From the NCBI RefSeq assembly GCF_004365175.1, contig NZ_SOCE01000001.1, forward strand, positions 1,041,154-1,105,153: a stretch of 64,000 nt of DNA. Reading direction: 5' to 3'. The notes under the pieces are model-generated. The model was not told where the DNA came from. It did not search any database and saw nothing but the letters and a program-made list of their open reading frames with translations. Below are positions 8,708 through 17,439 of this stretch, in pieces (position 1 is the stretch's first letter; every line of letters starts with the position of its first letter). The translations under genes were made by a program, and so were the position numbers. This DNA comes from Kribbella voronezhensis (GTDB taxonomy: Bacteria > Actinomycetota > Actinomycetes > Propionibacteriales > Kribbellaceae).

Positions 8708-9343
8708 TCACGCCCAGGGCAGCGTGGTGCCGGGGGTGGCTGCGGCTTCGAGGCGGGCGCGGACGGACTGCCGCGCTCGCGAGAAGACCGTGTCGATCTC
8801 GTCGCGCAACAGGGACGCCAGGTTGGCCGATTCGCAGAAGGCGTTGAGCTCGAACGCTAGCTGCGCCGGGTCGGCAGCCAACTCGCCCGCATCGCGCGCC
8901 TCAGTGGCGCACTGCTCGATCAGGCCGAGCCACTCACGGTCGACCGAGACCAGGAAATCATGGACCGGGCCCGAACGCGCACCGAACTCGTGGCTGACCT
9001 TGGCGAAGAAACAGCCACCCGGAAAGACCCGGCGTTGCGAATAGTCCAGCCAGCTCTCGATCAGCCGCCAGAGCCGGCCGAAGCCCGGCTCGACTGCGAG
9101 CGCAGGCTCGACGACCGCGTCGACATAGATCCGCCGGGCCGCGCGGATCGTGGCGAGTTGAAGTTCTTCCTTGGAGCCGAAGTGCGCGAACAGGCCGCTC
9201 TTGCTGATCTCCAGTTCGCCGGCCAGCCGGCCGATCGACAGCCCCTCCAGCCCGTCCACCGAGGCGATGTCGACCGCGCGCCGCAGTACTGCGCGGCGGG
9301 TTTGATCGCCCCGGACCAGCCGGCCGTCGGTCCGCGTCTGCAT
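8708..9343 (-). CDS. TetR-family transcriptional regulator
   Basis: A 211-aa repressor. The N-terminal HTH is RRAVLRRAVDIASVDGLEG followed by SIGRLAGELEISKSGLFAHFGSKEEL. The C-terminal ligand domain has the FPGGCFFAKVSHEFGARSG segment seen in a common actinobacterial TetR subgroup. Of two in-frame starts, the ATG at 9343 has AGGAGA 7 nt upstream; the longer form from 9385 lacks a good site. It is divergent from an alpha/beta hydrolase gene, and a TetR-like inverted repeat lies over that gene's promoter, so it likely represses the hydrolase. Confidence 0.9.
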   Translation of the reverse strand: MQTRTDGRLVRGDQTRRAVLRRAVDIASVDGLEGLSIGRLAGELEISKSGLFAHFGSKEELQLATIRAARRIYVDAVVEPALAVEPGFGRLWRLIESWLDYSQRRVFPGGCFFAKVSHEFGARSGPVHDFLVSVDREWLGLIEQCATEARDAGELAADPAQLAFELNAFCESANLASLLRDEIDTVFSRARQSVRARLEAAATPGTTLPWA

Positions 9344-9414
9344 CGCCGTCTCCTTCGCCATCTTCCGCGTAAGCCTACGGCCCACCTTGACCGGCAGGCC
9401 CGCGCAAACTAATA

Positions 9415-9430
9415 ATACGACCGTTCGTAT
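9415..9430. promoter_or_regulatory. Putative TetR operator between divergent genes
   Basis: ATACGA-CCGT-TCGTAT is a perfect 6-bp inverted repeat with a 4-bp centre. It resembles known TetR-family sites of the form TACGA-N4-TCGTA. It lies 25 bp upstream of the hydrolase ATG and 72 bp from the regulator start. Confidence 0.62.
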
Positions 9431-9454
9431 AGTTTGCCGAGCAGGGAGTGCCGC

Positions 9455-10330
9455 ATGATTCTCAGGATGGTCCGGGCCGGACTGCAGCTGGTCGCCAAGA
9501 TCTCACCGGCGCTGGCCGGGCGGCTTGCCTTCGAGCTGTGGCGGCGGCCGCTGATGCGCGGCAAGGTGCGCGAGCCCGAGCAGGCCATCCACGCAGCCGC
9601 GAAGGTCGAGGTCATCGACGGCGTCGTCACCTACCAGTGGGGCGACGGCACGCGCCCGGTCCTCCTCGTGCACGGCTGGCGCTCGCGCGCGTCGAGATTC
9701 GCCGCGTACATCGAGCGCCTGCTCGAACTCGGCTACAGCCCGATCTCGTACGACGCGCCGGCGCACGGCGACTCCGGTGGCGGCCGGATCGCGAGCACGA
9801 TCCTCGATCACCAACGGATCATCCAGGCGCTCGCCGCGAAGTACGGCACGTTCGAAGGCGTGATCGCGCACTCCCTAGGCGCCCCGTTCGCCCTGTACGC
9901 CGTCCGCGAGGGCGTCGCCGCCAACCGGCTCGTGACCGTGAGCGGCGTCGCCGACTTCGGCTACCTGACCGACGCGTTCTGCCACGAACTCGGACTCGGT
10001 CCGGCCGCGAACCAGGCGCTCCGCAAAGCCATCGAGAGGCACTACTTCCCCGGCTTGGACGACGTGTGGACGCGATTCTCGGTGCGCGCGGGCGATCTCG
10101 ACCTGTTGGTGATCCACAACGACGAGGACGACGTGGTGGATCCCGGGCAGGCGGAGGTCCTACTCACGCAGTACGGATCGAAAGCGCGCTTCCTGCAGAC
10201 GAAAGGCCTCGGTCATCGCCGGATCATGATCGATCCGGACGTGATCACCGAGGCCGTCGCCTTCCTTACCGCTGCTGATCTGAGCGACCAGAACTCAGAT
10301 GTCGCGGAACGTCTCGATCTGGGCGCCTAG
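9455..10330 (+). CDS. Alpha/beta hydrolase
   Basis: A 291-aa hydrolase. PVLLVHGWRSRASRFAAYIERL holds the HG oxyanion loop; the nucleophile is the Ser of VIAHSLGAPFAL (A-H-S-L-G in place of the usual G-x-S-x-G); the acid is in VIHNDEDDVVD and the His in TKGLGHRRIM. The ATG at 9455 is preceded by AGGGAG; an upstream TTG at 9434 is less likely. It is probably the target of the divergent TetR gene. The substrate is unknown. The 3' end overlaps the convergent MurA-like gene by 36 bp. Confidence 0.85.
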   Translation: MILRMVRAGLQLVAKISPALAGRLAFELWRRPLMRGKVREPEQAIHAAAKVEVIDGVVTYQWGDGTRPVLLVHGWRSRASRFAAYIERLLELGYSPISYDAPAHGDSGGGRIASTILDHQRIIQALAAKYGTFEGVIAHSLGAPFALYAVREGVAANRLVTVSGVADFGYLTDAFCHELGLGPAANQALRKAIERHYFPGLDDVWTRFSVRAGDLDLLVIHNDEDDVVDPGQAEVLLTQYGSKARFLQTKGLGHRRIMIDPDVITEAVAFLTAADLSDQNSDVAERLDLGA

Positions 10331-11833
10331 CGAGTTGAGCCGGGTGGCCAGGTCCTCGTAGCCGCGGTTGATCACGTAGACGCTGCGCAGTACCGAGGTG
10401 CCCTTGGCCGCCATCATCGCGATCAAGGTCACCACTGCGGGACGGAGTGCGGGCGGGCACATGATCTCGGCGCCGGACCAGTGCGTCGGGCCCTCGACCA
10501 TCACCCGGTGCGGGTCGAGCAGCTTCACCCGGCCGCCGAGCTTGTTCAGGTCGGTCAGGTAGATCGCGCGGTTCTCGTAGACCCAGTCGTGGATCAGCGT
10601 CTGCCCGGTCGCCGACGCCGCGATCACCGCGAAGAACGGCAGGTTGTCGATGTTCAGGCCCGGGAACGGCATCGGGTGGATCTTGTCGATCGGCGCGTGC
10701 AGCGTGGACGGCCGGGTGGTCAGGTCGACCAGCCGGGTCCGGCCGTTCTCGGCCAGGTACTCCTCGGAGCGGCTGTAGTCCAGCCCCATCTCCTCCAGCA
10801 GCGCCAACTCGATCTCGAGGAACTCCACCGGCGCCCGCCGGATGGTGATCTCCGAACCGGTCACGATCGCGGCGGTGAGCAGGCTCATCGCCTCGATCGG
10901 GTCCTCCGACGGCGCGTAGTCGACATCGACGTCGATCTCCGCCTTGCCGTGCACGGTCAGCGTGGTGCTGCCGACGCCGTCGATCTTCACGCCGAGCAGG
11001 TCGAGGTAGAAGCACAGGTCCTGGACCATGTAGTTCGAGCTGGCGTTGCGGATCACCGTCACACCGTCGTACCGGGCGGCGGCCATGATCGCGTTCTCGG
11101 TCACCGTGTCGCCGCGCTCGGTCAGCACGATCGGCTTGGCCGGCGCGATCGCCCGGTTCACCATCGCGTGGTACTCGCCGCCGGTCGCCTTGATGTCCAG
11201 GCCGAACGGGCGCAGCGCCGCCATGTGCGGCTCGACCGTGCGAGTGCCGAGGTCGCAGCCGCCGGCGTACGGGAGCTGGAAGGTGTCCTCGCGGTGCAGC
11301 AGCGGGCCGAGGAACATGATGATGCTGCGCGTACGCCGGGCCGCCTCGGCGTCCATCGCGCTCAGGTCGAGGTGCTCCGGCGGGACGATCTCCAGGTCGC
11401 CGGCGTCGTTCAGCCAGGTCGTCTTGACGCCGATCGAGTTCAGTACTTCGAGCAGCCGGTTGACCTCTTCGATCCGGGCCACCTTGCGCAACGTCGTACG
11501 GCCCTTGTTGAGCAGACTGGCGCACAACAAGGCGACACCGGCGTTCTTGGAGGACTTCACATCGATGGATCCGGACAATTCTCGTCCACCGATGACACGG
11601 AGGTGGACCGGACCGCCACCGAGAGAGACAATTTCGGAATCGAGCGCCTCGCCGATCCGGGCGAGCATCTCGAGAGTGAGGTTCTGATGACCCTTTTCGA
11701 TCCGGTTCACCGCACTCTGGCTGGTGCCGAGCACGTCGGCCAGCTGGGTCTGGGTCCAGCCGCGGTGTTTGCGGGCGTCCCGGATGAGATTGCCGATCCG
11801 GGCCAGGTAGTCGTCAGTCATGCGCCGGACCAT
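10295..11833 (-). CDS. HTH (XRE) - MurA-like enolpyruvyl transferase fusion
   Basis: A 512-aa two-domain protein. Residues 8-70 are a Cro/C1 helix-turn-helix (WTQTQLADVLGTSQSAVNRIEKG). From about 75 the protein is a UDP-GlcNAc 1-carboxyvinyltransferase: substrate motif SSKNAGVALLCASLL, loop PYAGGCDLGTRTVEPH with the catalytic-position Cys, FPGLNIDNLPFF with the Asp, and ENRAIYLTDL with the late Arg. All key MurA residues seem kept, so it may be active, an amino-sugar sensor, or both. The architecture is conserved in Streptomyces relatives as far as I recall. A perfect 20-bp palindrome overlaps the start; if it is an operator the ATG at 11821 may be the true start. Confidence 0.88.
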   Translation of the reverse strand: MVRRMTDDYLARIGNLIRDARKHRGWTQTQLADVLGTSQSAVNRIEKGHQNLTLEMLARIGEALDSEIVSLGGGPVHLRVIGGRELSGSIDVKSSKNAGVALLCASLLNKGRTTLRKVARIEEVNRLLEVLNSIGVKTTWLNDAGDLEIVPPEHLDLSAMDAEAARRTRSIIMFLGPLLHREDTFQLPYAGGCDLGTRTVEPHMAALRPFGLDIKATGGEYHAMVNRAIAPAKPIVLTERGDTVTENAIMAAARYDGVTVIRNASSNYMVQDLCFYLDLLGVKIDGVGSTTLTVHGKAEIDVDVDYAPSEDPIEAMSLLTAAIVTGSEITIRRAPVEFLEIELALLEEMGLDYSRSEEYLAENGRTRLVDLTTRPSTLHAPIDKIHPMPFPGLNIDNLPFFAVIAASATGQTLIHDWVYENRAIYLTDLNKLGGRVKLLDPHRVMVEGPTHWSGAEIMCPPALRPAVVTLIAMMAAKGTSVLRSVYVINRGYEDLATRLNSLGAQIETFRDI

Positions 11834-11851
11834 ATCTCACATGTGAGATAT
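11832..11851. promoter_or_regulatory. Perfect 20-bp palindrome over the HTH-MurA start
   Basis: ATATCTCACATGTGAGATAT is fully self-complementary. It overlaps the upstream candidate start codon (11833) of the HTH-MurA gene and precedes the second candidate (11821) by 10 bp. It is well placed for autorepression by the XRE domain of that protein. Confidence 0.7.
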
Positions 11852-11976
11852 CACTGTGCCGACCCGCCGCTGACAGCGTAGCCAATGTCACGACCCACCG
11901 GTGCGGTGCCCTTGCTGCAACCGCCGCCCCCTAGTCTTAACGCCACCCTGCCGCCGCCATCGGAGAGGACCAGTAG

Positions 11977-13203
11977 ATGCCCGACGACGTCAACACCGCC
12001 GCAGGTGTGACCGAGTTCGAGGCGGAGTCGTGGCCGCTGGAGGCAGCCGCCGAAGGGCTGCACCAGGTCATCGACGGCTTCCAGAACGGCGACACCAGGC
12101 CGCTGGTGATCGGCGACGGCGACCAGCCGGTGCTGGTCGTGCTCGCGATCGCGGACCTCGCCGACTTCCGCGGCCGGATCGCGGAACTGCTGGGCAACCC
12201 CGTCGACGCCGGCTGGCTGCGCTACTACCTGCGCTCCAACTTCGACATGAGTTCCGAGACGCTGGTCGAGCAACTCGGCGTCGACACCGACCACGGCCTG
12301 TCCTCGCTGGCCAGTCAGGTGAACGTCGAGCAGGCCGCCGTCCTGCTGCCCGATCACCTGCGCCGGACCGAGGCGGGCGCGAACCCGCTGATGCTGATCG
12401 GCGACGGTCCGATGGCGACCGCCGCGCTGATCGCCTTCCCGGCGTTCTCGGTGCTGCTCGCGATGGAGAGCGAGGGCAAGGGCGACGACGACTCCTGCGT
12501 GCACGACGACGAGGAGAAGCCGACCACGCCGCTGGAGGTGCTGGCCGAGCGACTCGGTCCGGTCTCGACCCAGATCGTCGCCCAGATCAACGCCGGCCGC
12601 GAGCCGCACCTGCCGCGGTACGACCTGCACTTCGAGGACGATCTGGTCGAGCACCTGCGTGACCTCGAGAAGCGCTCCCAGGCGGCTCCCGGCGGCGGCG
12701 CGTACGACGAACTGAACGACCTGCTGCACTCGTTCGACCAGATGCGCAGCGGCGGGGTCGGTGACGAGACCGACGAGGTCGAGCCCTCGGAGGCGCCGTA
12801 CGTAGAGGTGAGCGACCTGGCCGCCGCGCTACCCGAAGTACGCGACAGCTACCGGGCCGGGGCCGACGACCCGTACCTGATCGGCATCGACGGGAACCCA
12901 CTGGCCGGCCTGATCTCGTACGACCTGTACGAGGCGCTGCAGCAGGTGTCGGTGGACCTCAACGGCACCGAGGAGGCGCCGGTGCTGCCACTCCCCCGGC
13001 CGCGCTCGGAGGACGGCCCGGAACTGGTCCCGTTCGAGGCCGCCCTCGAACTCTGCGACGCGGTCTGCGAGGACATCAGCCACGGCGAAGGCTCGATGCT
13101 CTTCGTCGCCGACGACGCCGGCGAACCGGAACTCGTCCTCGCCCCCCTCGCCTGGCTCTGGGCCTACGTGGACCACCTCAACCTGGAACCCACCGACGCC
13201 TGA
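11977..13203 (+). CDS. Acidic protein with four tandem Phd/YefM-like modules, function unknown
   Basis: A 408-aa soluble, Asp/Glu-rich protein that I do not recognise as a named family. Four segments share one pattern, a helix, then G-x-x-P-L-x-I-G-D, then a strand and a closing helix: TRPLVIGDGDQPVLVVLAIA (about 40), NPLMLIGDGPMATAALIAFP (about 130), DDPYLIGIDGNPLAGLISYD (about 300) and SMLFVADDAGEPELVLAPLA (about 370). This resembles the N-terminal module of Phd/YefM antitoxins, but the basic DNA-binding part and any toxin gene are missing. Modules 2 and 3 are joined by a charged linker. It starts with ATG after GGAGAGG and stands alone, divergent from HTH-MurA. Confidence 0.7.
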   Translation: MPDDVNTAAGVTEFEAESWPLEAAAEGLHQVIDGFQNGDTRPLVIGDGDQPVLVVLAIADLADFRGRIAELLGNPVDAGWLRYYLRSNFDMSSETLVEQLGVDTDHGLSSLASQVNVEQAAVLLPDHLRRTEAGANPLMLIGDGPMATAALIAFPAFSVLLAMESEGKGDDDSCVHDDEEKPTTPLEVLAERLGPVSTQIVAQINAGREPHLPRYDLHFEDDLVEHLRDLEKRSQAAPGGGAYDELNDLLHSFDQMRSGGVGDETDEVEPSEAPYVEVSDLAAALPEVRDSYRAGADDPYLIGIDGNPLAGLISYDLYEALQQVSVDLNGTEEAPVLPLPRPRSEDGPELVPFEAALELCDAVCEDISHGEGSMLFVADDAGEPELVLAPLAWLWAYVDHLNLEPTDA

Positions 13204-13207
13204 GCCG

Positions 13208-13483
13208 CTAGGCGTTGATCGGGAAGAGGGGTTGCCACTCGGTGAGGGTGGCGATCTCGTAGACGTCGGCCGCGGTGTACGGATCCTTGGCGAGGATGTC
13301 GCGGAGCTCGGCCTCGTCGGCGACGTCGTAGATCAGCAGGGCACCGGTCTGGTCCGCGAACGGCCCGGCGGTGACGAGCTTGCCGGCGTCCTTCAGGGAG
13401 TGCAGGTACTCGCGGTGCGCCGGGCGGACCTCCATCCGGCGTTCGGTGTCGGTGAACTTCAGCTGGAGTGCGAAGAGAGCCAT
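13208..13483 (-). CDS. YciI-like protein
   Basis: A 91-aa YCII-domain protein (MALFALQLKFTDTERRMEVR, HREYLHSLKDAGKLVTAGPF, KDPYTAADVYEIATLTEW). The conserved His and Asp of the fold are present in RPAHREYL and AKDPY. The family adopts a ferredoxin-like fold; most members have no known role. A TATAAG -10-like box lies about 8 bp before the ATG, suggesting a leaderless mRNA. It converges with the Phd-like gene, 4 bp apart. Confidence 0.9.
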   Translation of the reverse strand: MALFALQLKFTDTERRMEVRPAHREYLHSLKDAGKLVTAGPFADQTGALLIYDVADEAELRDILAKDPYTAADVYEIATLTEWQPLFPINA

Positions 13484-13635
13484 ACCCCGACCTTATAAGA
13501 CCGGCCGGAATCCCCACCGAACAAGGGGAATTTGGTGCGGGAAGGGCGTCACGAGCCGCCACAGCGGCTGGTTCAGGTCAGACCCGAAAGTCGACAGTGA
13601 TCGCCCTTCCCGCTCCGACATCTTGGACCAGCCGA

Positions 13636-14421
13636 TCAGCTGGATGCAAGAGGTTGGTTAAGGCAATTTGCTGCACTCAGTTGAGTCAGGTAACTCTTCG
13701 TGATCGAACCGCCGGCCGCCTCGATGAGCGCGCCGATGCACTCGTACAGTCGGTCACGGGCTCTCGTTGTCAAGGCCCGATGTCCCGAATAAGACGACAG
13801 CAGATCGAGGTACTGCGCGGTCGTGTACGCCGCTTCCCACCTGAATCGACGGAACATCACCGGACCGAACCGGCCCGACGCGTCGAACTCCGACGGATCG
13901 TCCGGGACGGAATCCGGGTCGGGCAAACAGCTCTCGTCCGCGTCAGTGGTGAAGCGGCGATAGCAGTCTTGTACGTCGATCCAGAACTGCTCGCTGCCTC
14001 CGGCGACGTGATGCGTCGACACCACCGCGAGCACCCCACCGGGACGCAACAAGTCCGCCGCCCGGCTCATCCGGGTTCGCGGGTCGAGCCAGTGGAACGC
14101 GGTCGCCGAGAGCACCAGATCGAACCGCTCGGCCGGCAGCGGCCAGGTGTCGAAGTCGGCCGTGATCACCTCGAGCTCCGGCAGCTTTGCGCGCGCGACG
14201 CGGCTCAGCTCCGGACTCAACTCGACTGCCTGCACCGACCAACCGCGCTCCAGCATCGGGCCGGTCGCCTGGCCGGTCCCGCAGCCGATCTCGAGCACGC
14301 GGGGCCGGTTCCCCACCAGGCTCTCCAACTCGTCGTACAAGGCCGGTGGGTACGTCGGGCGGACCCGGTCGTACAGCTCCGCGTCTTCTCCGAAGGTCGT
14401 GCGCAGTTCGAGTCGGCCCAT
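13636..14421 (-). CDS. Class I SAM-dependent methyltransferase
   Basis: A 261-aa methyltransferase. SAM motif I is RVLEIGCGTGQATGPMLERG, the acidic residue that ends strand 2 is in VQAVELS, motif II-like VITADFDTWPL, then FDLVLSATAFHWLDP and LLRPGGVLAVVS. This wording is typical of the small UbiE/type-11 group that acts on small molecules. It is monocistronic; its substrate cannot be inferred from the neighbours (ppdK downstream is separated by a terminator). Confidence 0.9.
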   Translation of the reverse strand: MGRLELRTTFGEDAELYDRVRPTYPPALYDELESLVGNRPRVLEIGCGTGQATGPMLERGWSVQAVELSPELSRVARAKLPELEVITADFDTWPLPAERFDLVLSATAFHWLDPRTRMSRAADLLRPGGVLAVVSTHHVAGGSEQFWIDVQDCYRRFTTDADESCLPDPDSVPDDPSEFDASGRFGPVMFRRFRWEAAYTTAQYLDLLSSYSGHRALTTRARDRLYECIGALIEAAGGSITKSYLTQLSAANCLNQPLASS

Positions 14422-14433
14422 CCGGGCAGGTTA

Positions 14434-14478
14434 GTGCTCCGCGCCGGCTGCCCTCAACGGACTTACGGCGCGGAGCAC
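14434..14478 (-). terminator. Terminator hairpin after ppdK
   Basis: GTGCTCCGCGCC pairs perfectly with GGCGCGGAGCAC over a 21-nt loop, beginning 7 bp after the ppdK stop. It separates ppdK from the methyltransferase gene. Confidence 0.72.
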
Positions 14479-14485
14479 CACGGAC

Positions 14486-17152
14486 TCAGCTCAGCGTGGC
14501 TCGGCCGGCTTCGAGGCGGGCCACGGGGATGCGGAACGGCGAGCAGGACACGTAGTCCAGGCCCACCTCGTGGAAGAAGTGGATGCTGTCCGGGTCGCCA
14601 CCGTGCTCACCGCAGATCCCCAGCTTCAGGTCGGGACGGCTGGAACGGCCGCGTTCGGCGCCCATCCGGACCAGCGCGCCGACGCCGTCGCGGTCGATCG
14701 ACTCGAACGGCGACACCGCGAAGATGCCCTTCTCCAGGTACGTCGAGAAGAACGAGCCCTCGACGTCGTCGCGGCTGAAACCCCACGTGGTCTGGGTCAG
14801 GTCGTTCGTCCCGAAGGAGAAGAACTCGGCTTCCTCGGCGATCTGGCCCGCCGTCACCGCCGCGCGCGGCAACTCGATCATCGTGCCGATCGGCGTCGGC
14901 CACTCCACCCCTTCGTCCTCGGCGACCTGCCGCAGCACGCCTTCGACCTCGTCGCGGGCGAGCTGCAACTCCTGGACCGCGCCGACGAGCGGGATCATGA
15001 TCTCCGGCCGCGGGTCCTTGCCCTGCTTCTTCAACTCGGCCGCGGCGGACGCGATCGCCCTGACCTGCATGGCGAACAACCCCGGGATGACGAGCCCGAG
15101 CCGGACACCGCGCAACCCGAGCATCGGGTTCTGCTCGTGCAGGCGCTCGACCGCAGCGAGCAGCGTGGCGTCGTGGCCCGGGTCCTCACCGCGCTCCTTG
15201 GCCAGCGCGACCTTGACGGCCAGGTCCTCCATCGACGGCAGGAACTCGTGCAGCGGCGGGTCGATCAACCGGATCGTCACCGGCAGCCCGTCCATCGCGC
15301 TCAGCAACTCGAGGAAGTCCTTGCGCTGCAAGGGTTCCAGTACGGCGAGGGCCGCCTCGCACTCGGCTTCGTCCTCGGCCAGGATCAGCCGCTCGACGGC
15401 CTCGCGCCGCTCCCCCAGGAACATGTGCTCGGTCCGGCACAGACCGATGCCCTGGGCACCGAACCGGCGAGCCCGCGCCGCGTCGTCCGCGGTGTCGGCA
15501 TTGGTCCGTACTTCGAGTCGGCGCACCTCGTCGGCGTGACTGATCAGCCGGTGGACGGCGCCGACGAGTTCGTCACCGGACCCGGCGGCCAGCGATCCCT
15601 CGAAGTACTGGACCACCGGGGACGGGACGACCGGGACCTCGCCGAGGAACACCTCGCCGGTGGTGCCGTCGATCGAGATCACGTCGCCGGCCTCGACCGT
15701 CGTCCCGTTGACCTTGATCTTGCCGGCGGCAACATCCACGTCGAGATCCTCGGCGCCACACACACAGGTCTTTCCCATGCCTCGGGCAACGACCGCCGCG
15801 TGCGAGGTCTTGCCGCCGCGGCTGGTCAGTACACCTTGCGCGGCGATCATCCCGTGCAGGTCGTCGGGGTTCGTCTCGCGCCGGACCAGGATGACCTTGT
15901 CGCCCTTCTCGGCGGCCTCGACGGCAGCGGCGGAAGTGAAGACCACCTTGCCGGAGGCCGCACCCGGAGAAGCGCCGATCGCCTTGGTGAGCAGGTCTTT
16001 GGCCGCCTCGGAGTCGAACCTCGGAAACATCAGCTGGGCGAGCTGGGCACCCTTGACGCGGCGGAGCGCCTCGTCGATGTCGATCACACCCTCGTCGACC
16101 AGGCTGGTCGCGATCCGGAACGCGGCCCCGGCCGTCCGCTTGCCGACGCGGGTCTGCAGCATCCAGAGCTTGCCGCGCTCGACGGTGAACTCGATGTCGC
16201 ACAGATCGCGATAGTGCCCTTCCAGGGTGGCCATGATCGACATCAGTTCGTCGTACGACGTCTTGTCGATCGTCTCCAGGTCGGCCAGCGGGACCGTGTT
16301 GCGGATGCCCGCGACCACGTCCTCGCCCTGGGCGTTCTGCAGGTAGTCGCCGTACACGCCGGGCTGGCCGCTGGACGGGTCGCGGGTGAACGCGACGCCG
16401 GTGCCGGAGTCCATCCCGAGGTTGCCGAACACCATCGAGCAGATGTTCACCGCCGTGCCGAGGTCGGTGGCGATCCGCTCCTGGCGGCGGTAGAGGATGG
16501 CGCGCTCGGAGTTCCAGGAGCCGAAGACGGCTTCGATCGCCAGGTCCATCTGGGCGCGCGGGTCCTGCGGGAACTCGCGGCCGGTGTGCTCGTGGACGGC
16601 GGCCTTGAAGTTCTCGACCAGCGCCTTCAGATCGTCGGCGTCGAGGTCCAGGTCGTTCTGGGTTCCCTTGGCCTGCTTGGCTGCCTCGATCGCGCCCTCG
16701 AAGACCTCGCCCTCCATCCCGAGCACGGTCTTGCCGAACATCTGGATCAGCCGGCGGTAGGCATCCCAGGCGAACCGCGGGTTGCCGGACTGGTGCGCGA
16801 GGCCGTTCACCGAGTCGTCGTTGAGGCCGACGTTCAGGACGGTCTCCATCATGCCGGGCATCGACACGGCGGCACCCGAGCGGACCGAGACCAGCAGCGG
16901 GTCGTCGGCCTGACCGAGCTTCTTGCCCATCTTCTGCTCGAGTTCCGCGACATGGTGGTCGATCTCGTCGGCGAGCTCCGGCGGCACCGAGCCGGTCTTG
17001 AGAAAGACCTTGCAGGCTTCGGCGGAGATGGTGAAACCGGGCGGGACGGGCAGGCCCAGGTTGGTCATCTCGGCGAGGTTGGCTCCCTTGCCACCGAGAA
17101 GCTCTTTCATGTCCTTGTTGCCTTCGGCGAAGTCGTAGACGAGTTTCGGCAC
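14486..17152 (-). CDS. ppdK: Pyruvate, phosphate dikinase
   Basis: An 888-aa PPDK that interconverts pyruvate + ATP + Pi and PEP + AMP + PPi. The ATP-grasp domain begins LLGGKGANLAEMTNLGLPVP and includes SVRSGAAVSMPGMMETVLN. The swivelling phospho-histidine domain has GGKTSHAAVVARGMGKTCVCG. The C-terminal PEP/pyruvate barrel ends GICGEHGGDPDSIHF with the catalytic Cys, and FSFGTNDLTQTTWGFSRDD. The start is GTG at 17152 with AGGGAG 5 nt upstream; the frame is open well beyond this but that stretch has no similarity. About 290 bp upstream hold several inverted repeats. It is probably used for gluconeogenesis or PPi-linked glycolysis. Confidence 0.97.
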   Translation of the reverse strand: MPKLVYDFAEGNKDMKELLGGKGANLAEMTNLGLPVPPGFTISAEACKVFLKTGSVPPELADEIDHHVAELEQKMGKKLGQADDPLLVSVRSGAAVSMPGMMETVLNVGLNDDSVNGLAHQSGNPRFAWDAYRRLIQMFGKTVLGMEGEVFEGAIEAAKQAKGTQNDLDLDADDLKALVENFKAAVHEHTGREFPQDPRAQMDLAIEAVFGSWNSERAILYRRQERIATDLGTAVNICSMVFGNLGMDSGTGVAFTRDPSSGQPGVYGDYLQNAQGEDVVAGIRNTVPLADLETIDKTSYDELMSIMATLEGHYRDLCDIEFTVERGKLWMLQTRVGKRTAGAAFRIATSLVDEGVIDIDEALRRVKGAQLAQLMFPRFDSEAAKDLLTKAIGASPGAASGKVVFTSAAAVEAAEKGDKVILVRRETNPDDLHGMIAAQGVLTSRGGKTSHAAVVARGMGKTCVCGAEDLDVDVAAGKIKVNGTTVEAGDVISIDGTTGEVFLGEVPVVPSPVVQYFEGSLAAGSGDELVGAVHRLISHADEVRRLEVRTNADTADDAARARRFGAQGIGLCRTEHMFLGERREAVERLILAEDEAECEAALAVLEPLQRKDFLELLSAMDGLPVTIRLIDPPLHEFLPSMEDLAVKVALAKERGEDPGHDATLLAAVERLHEQNPMLGLRGVRLGLVIPGLFAMQVRAIASAAAELKKQGKDPRPEIMIPLVGAVQELQLARDEVEGVLRQVAEDEGVEWPTPIGTMIELPRAAVTAGQIAEEAEFFSFGTNDLTQTTWGFSRDDVEGSFFSTYLEKGIFAVSPFESIDRDGVGALVRMGAERGRSSRPDLKLGICGEHGGDPDSIHFFHEVGLDYVSCSPFRIPVARLEAGRATLS

Positions 17153-17260
17153 GGTGACTCCCTGACGGTGTGAGGCGGCGACTGGTCGCGAGATGGGTGC
17201 TCGCTGGCCCGACGGCTCCGATGGCGTGGACGTCTTTTCAGAGTAAGGCAGAAAAACAGT

Positions 17261-17363
17261 CCAGTTGCACACTGGTCTCACATTGAGAAGGTGACTCTGC
17301 CCACATGATGAGGGGCGGAAAACCCTTACCTCATTGACAACGCAGGACAGACGAGGGTTTTCC
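17261..17363. promoter_or_regulatory. Inverted repeats upstream of ppdK
   Basis: CCAGT-TGCAC-ACTGG (17261-17275) is a perfect 5-bp inverted repeat about 110 bp upstream of the ppdK start. Farther up, GGAAAACCCT (17317-17326) pairs perfectly with AGGGTTTTCC (17354-17363). The first looks like an operator and the second could be an mRNA hairpin or a second site; neither is assigned to a known regulator. Confidence 0.35.
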
Positions 17364-17375
17364 CGTGGAAACACG

Positions 17376-17420
17376 AAAGGAGGCGCATACCCACCTTCGA
17401 GATGGGTATACGCCTCCTTT
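17376..17420 (-). terminator. Strong hairpin terminator after the VWA gene
   Basis: AAAGGAGGCG pairs with CGCCTCCTTT and, after one mismatch, ATACCCA pairs with TGGGTAT, leaving a 9-nt loop. The hairpin starts 20 bp after the VWA gene stop and is followed by TTTCGTGTTT on that strand, fitting an intrinsic terminator that isolates ppdK from the AAA-VWA operon. Confidence 0.78.
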
Positions 17421-17439
17421 TGGAGGTAGAGCCCCGCCG

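Noticed and set aside
13501..13635. Small gene or RNA between YciI and the methyltransferase
   Set aside because: No start, ribosome-binding site or stable structure could be supported.
14570..17173. 867-codon plus-strand frame opposite ppdK
   Set aside because: It mirrors ppdK codon structure in GC-rich DNA; no motif or ribosome-binding site.
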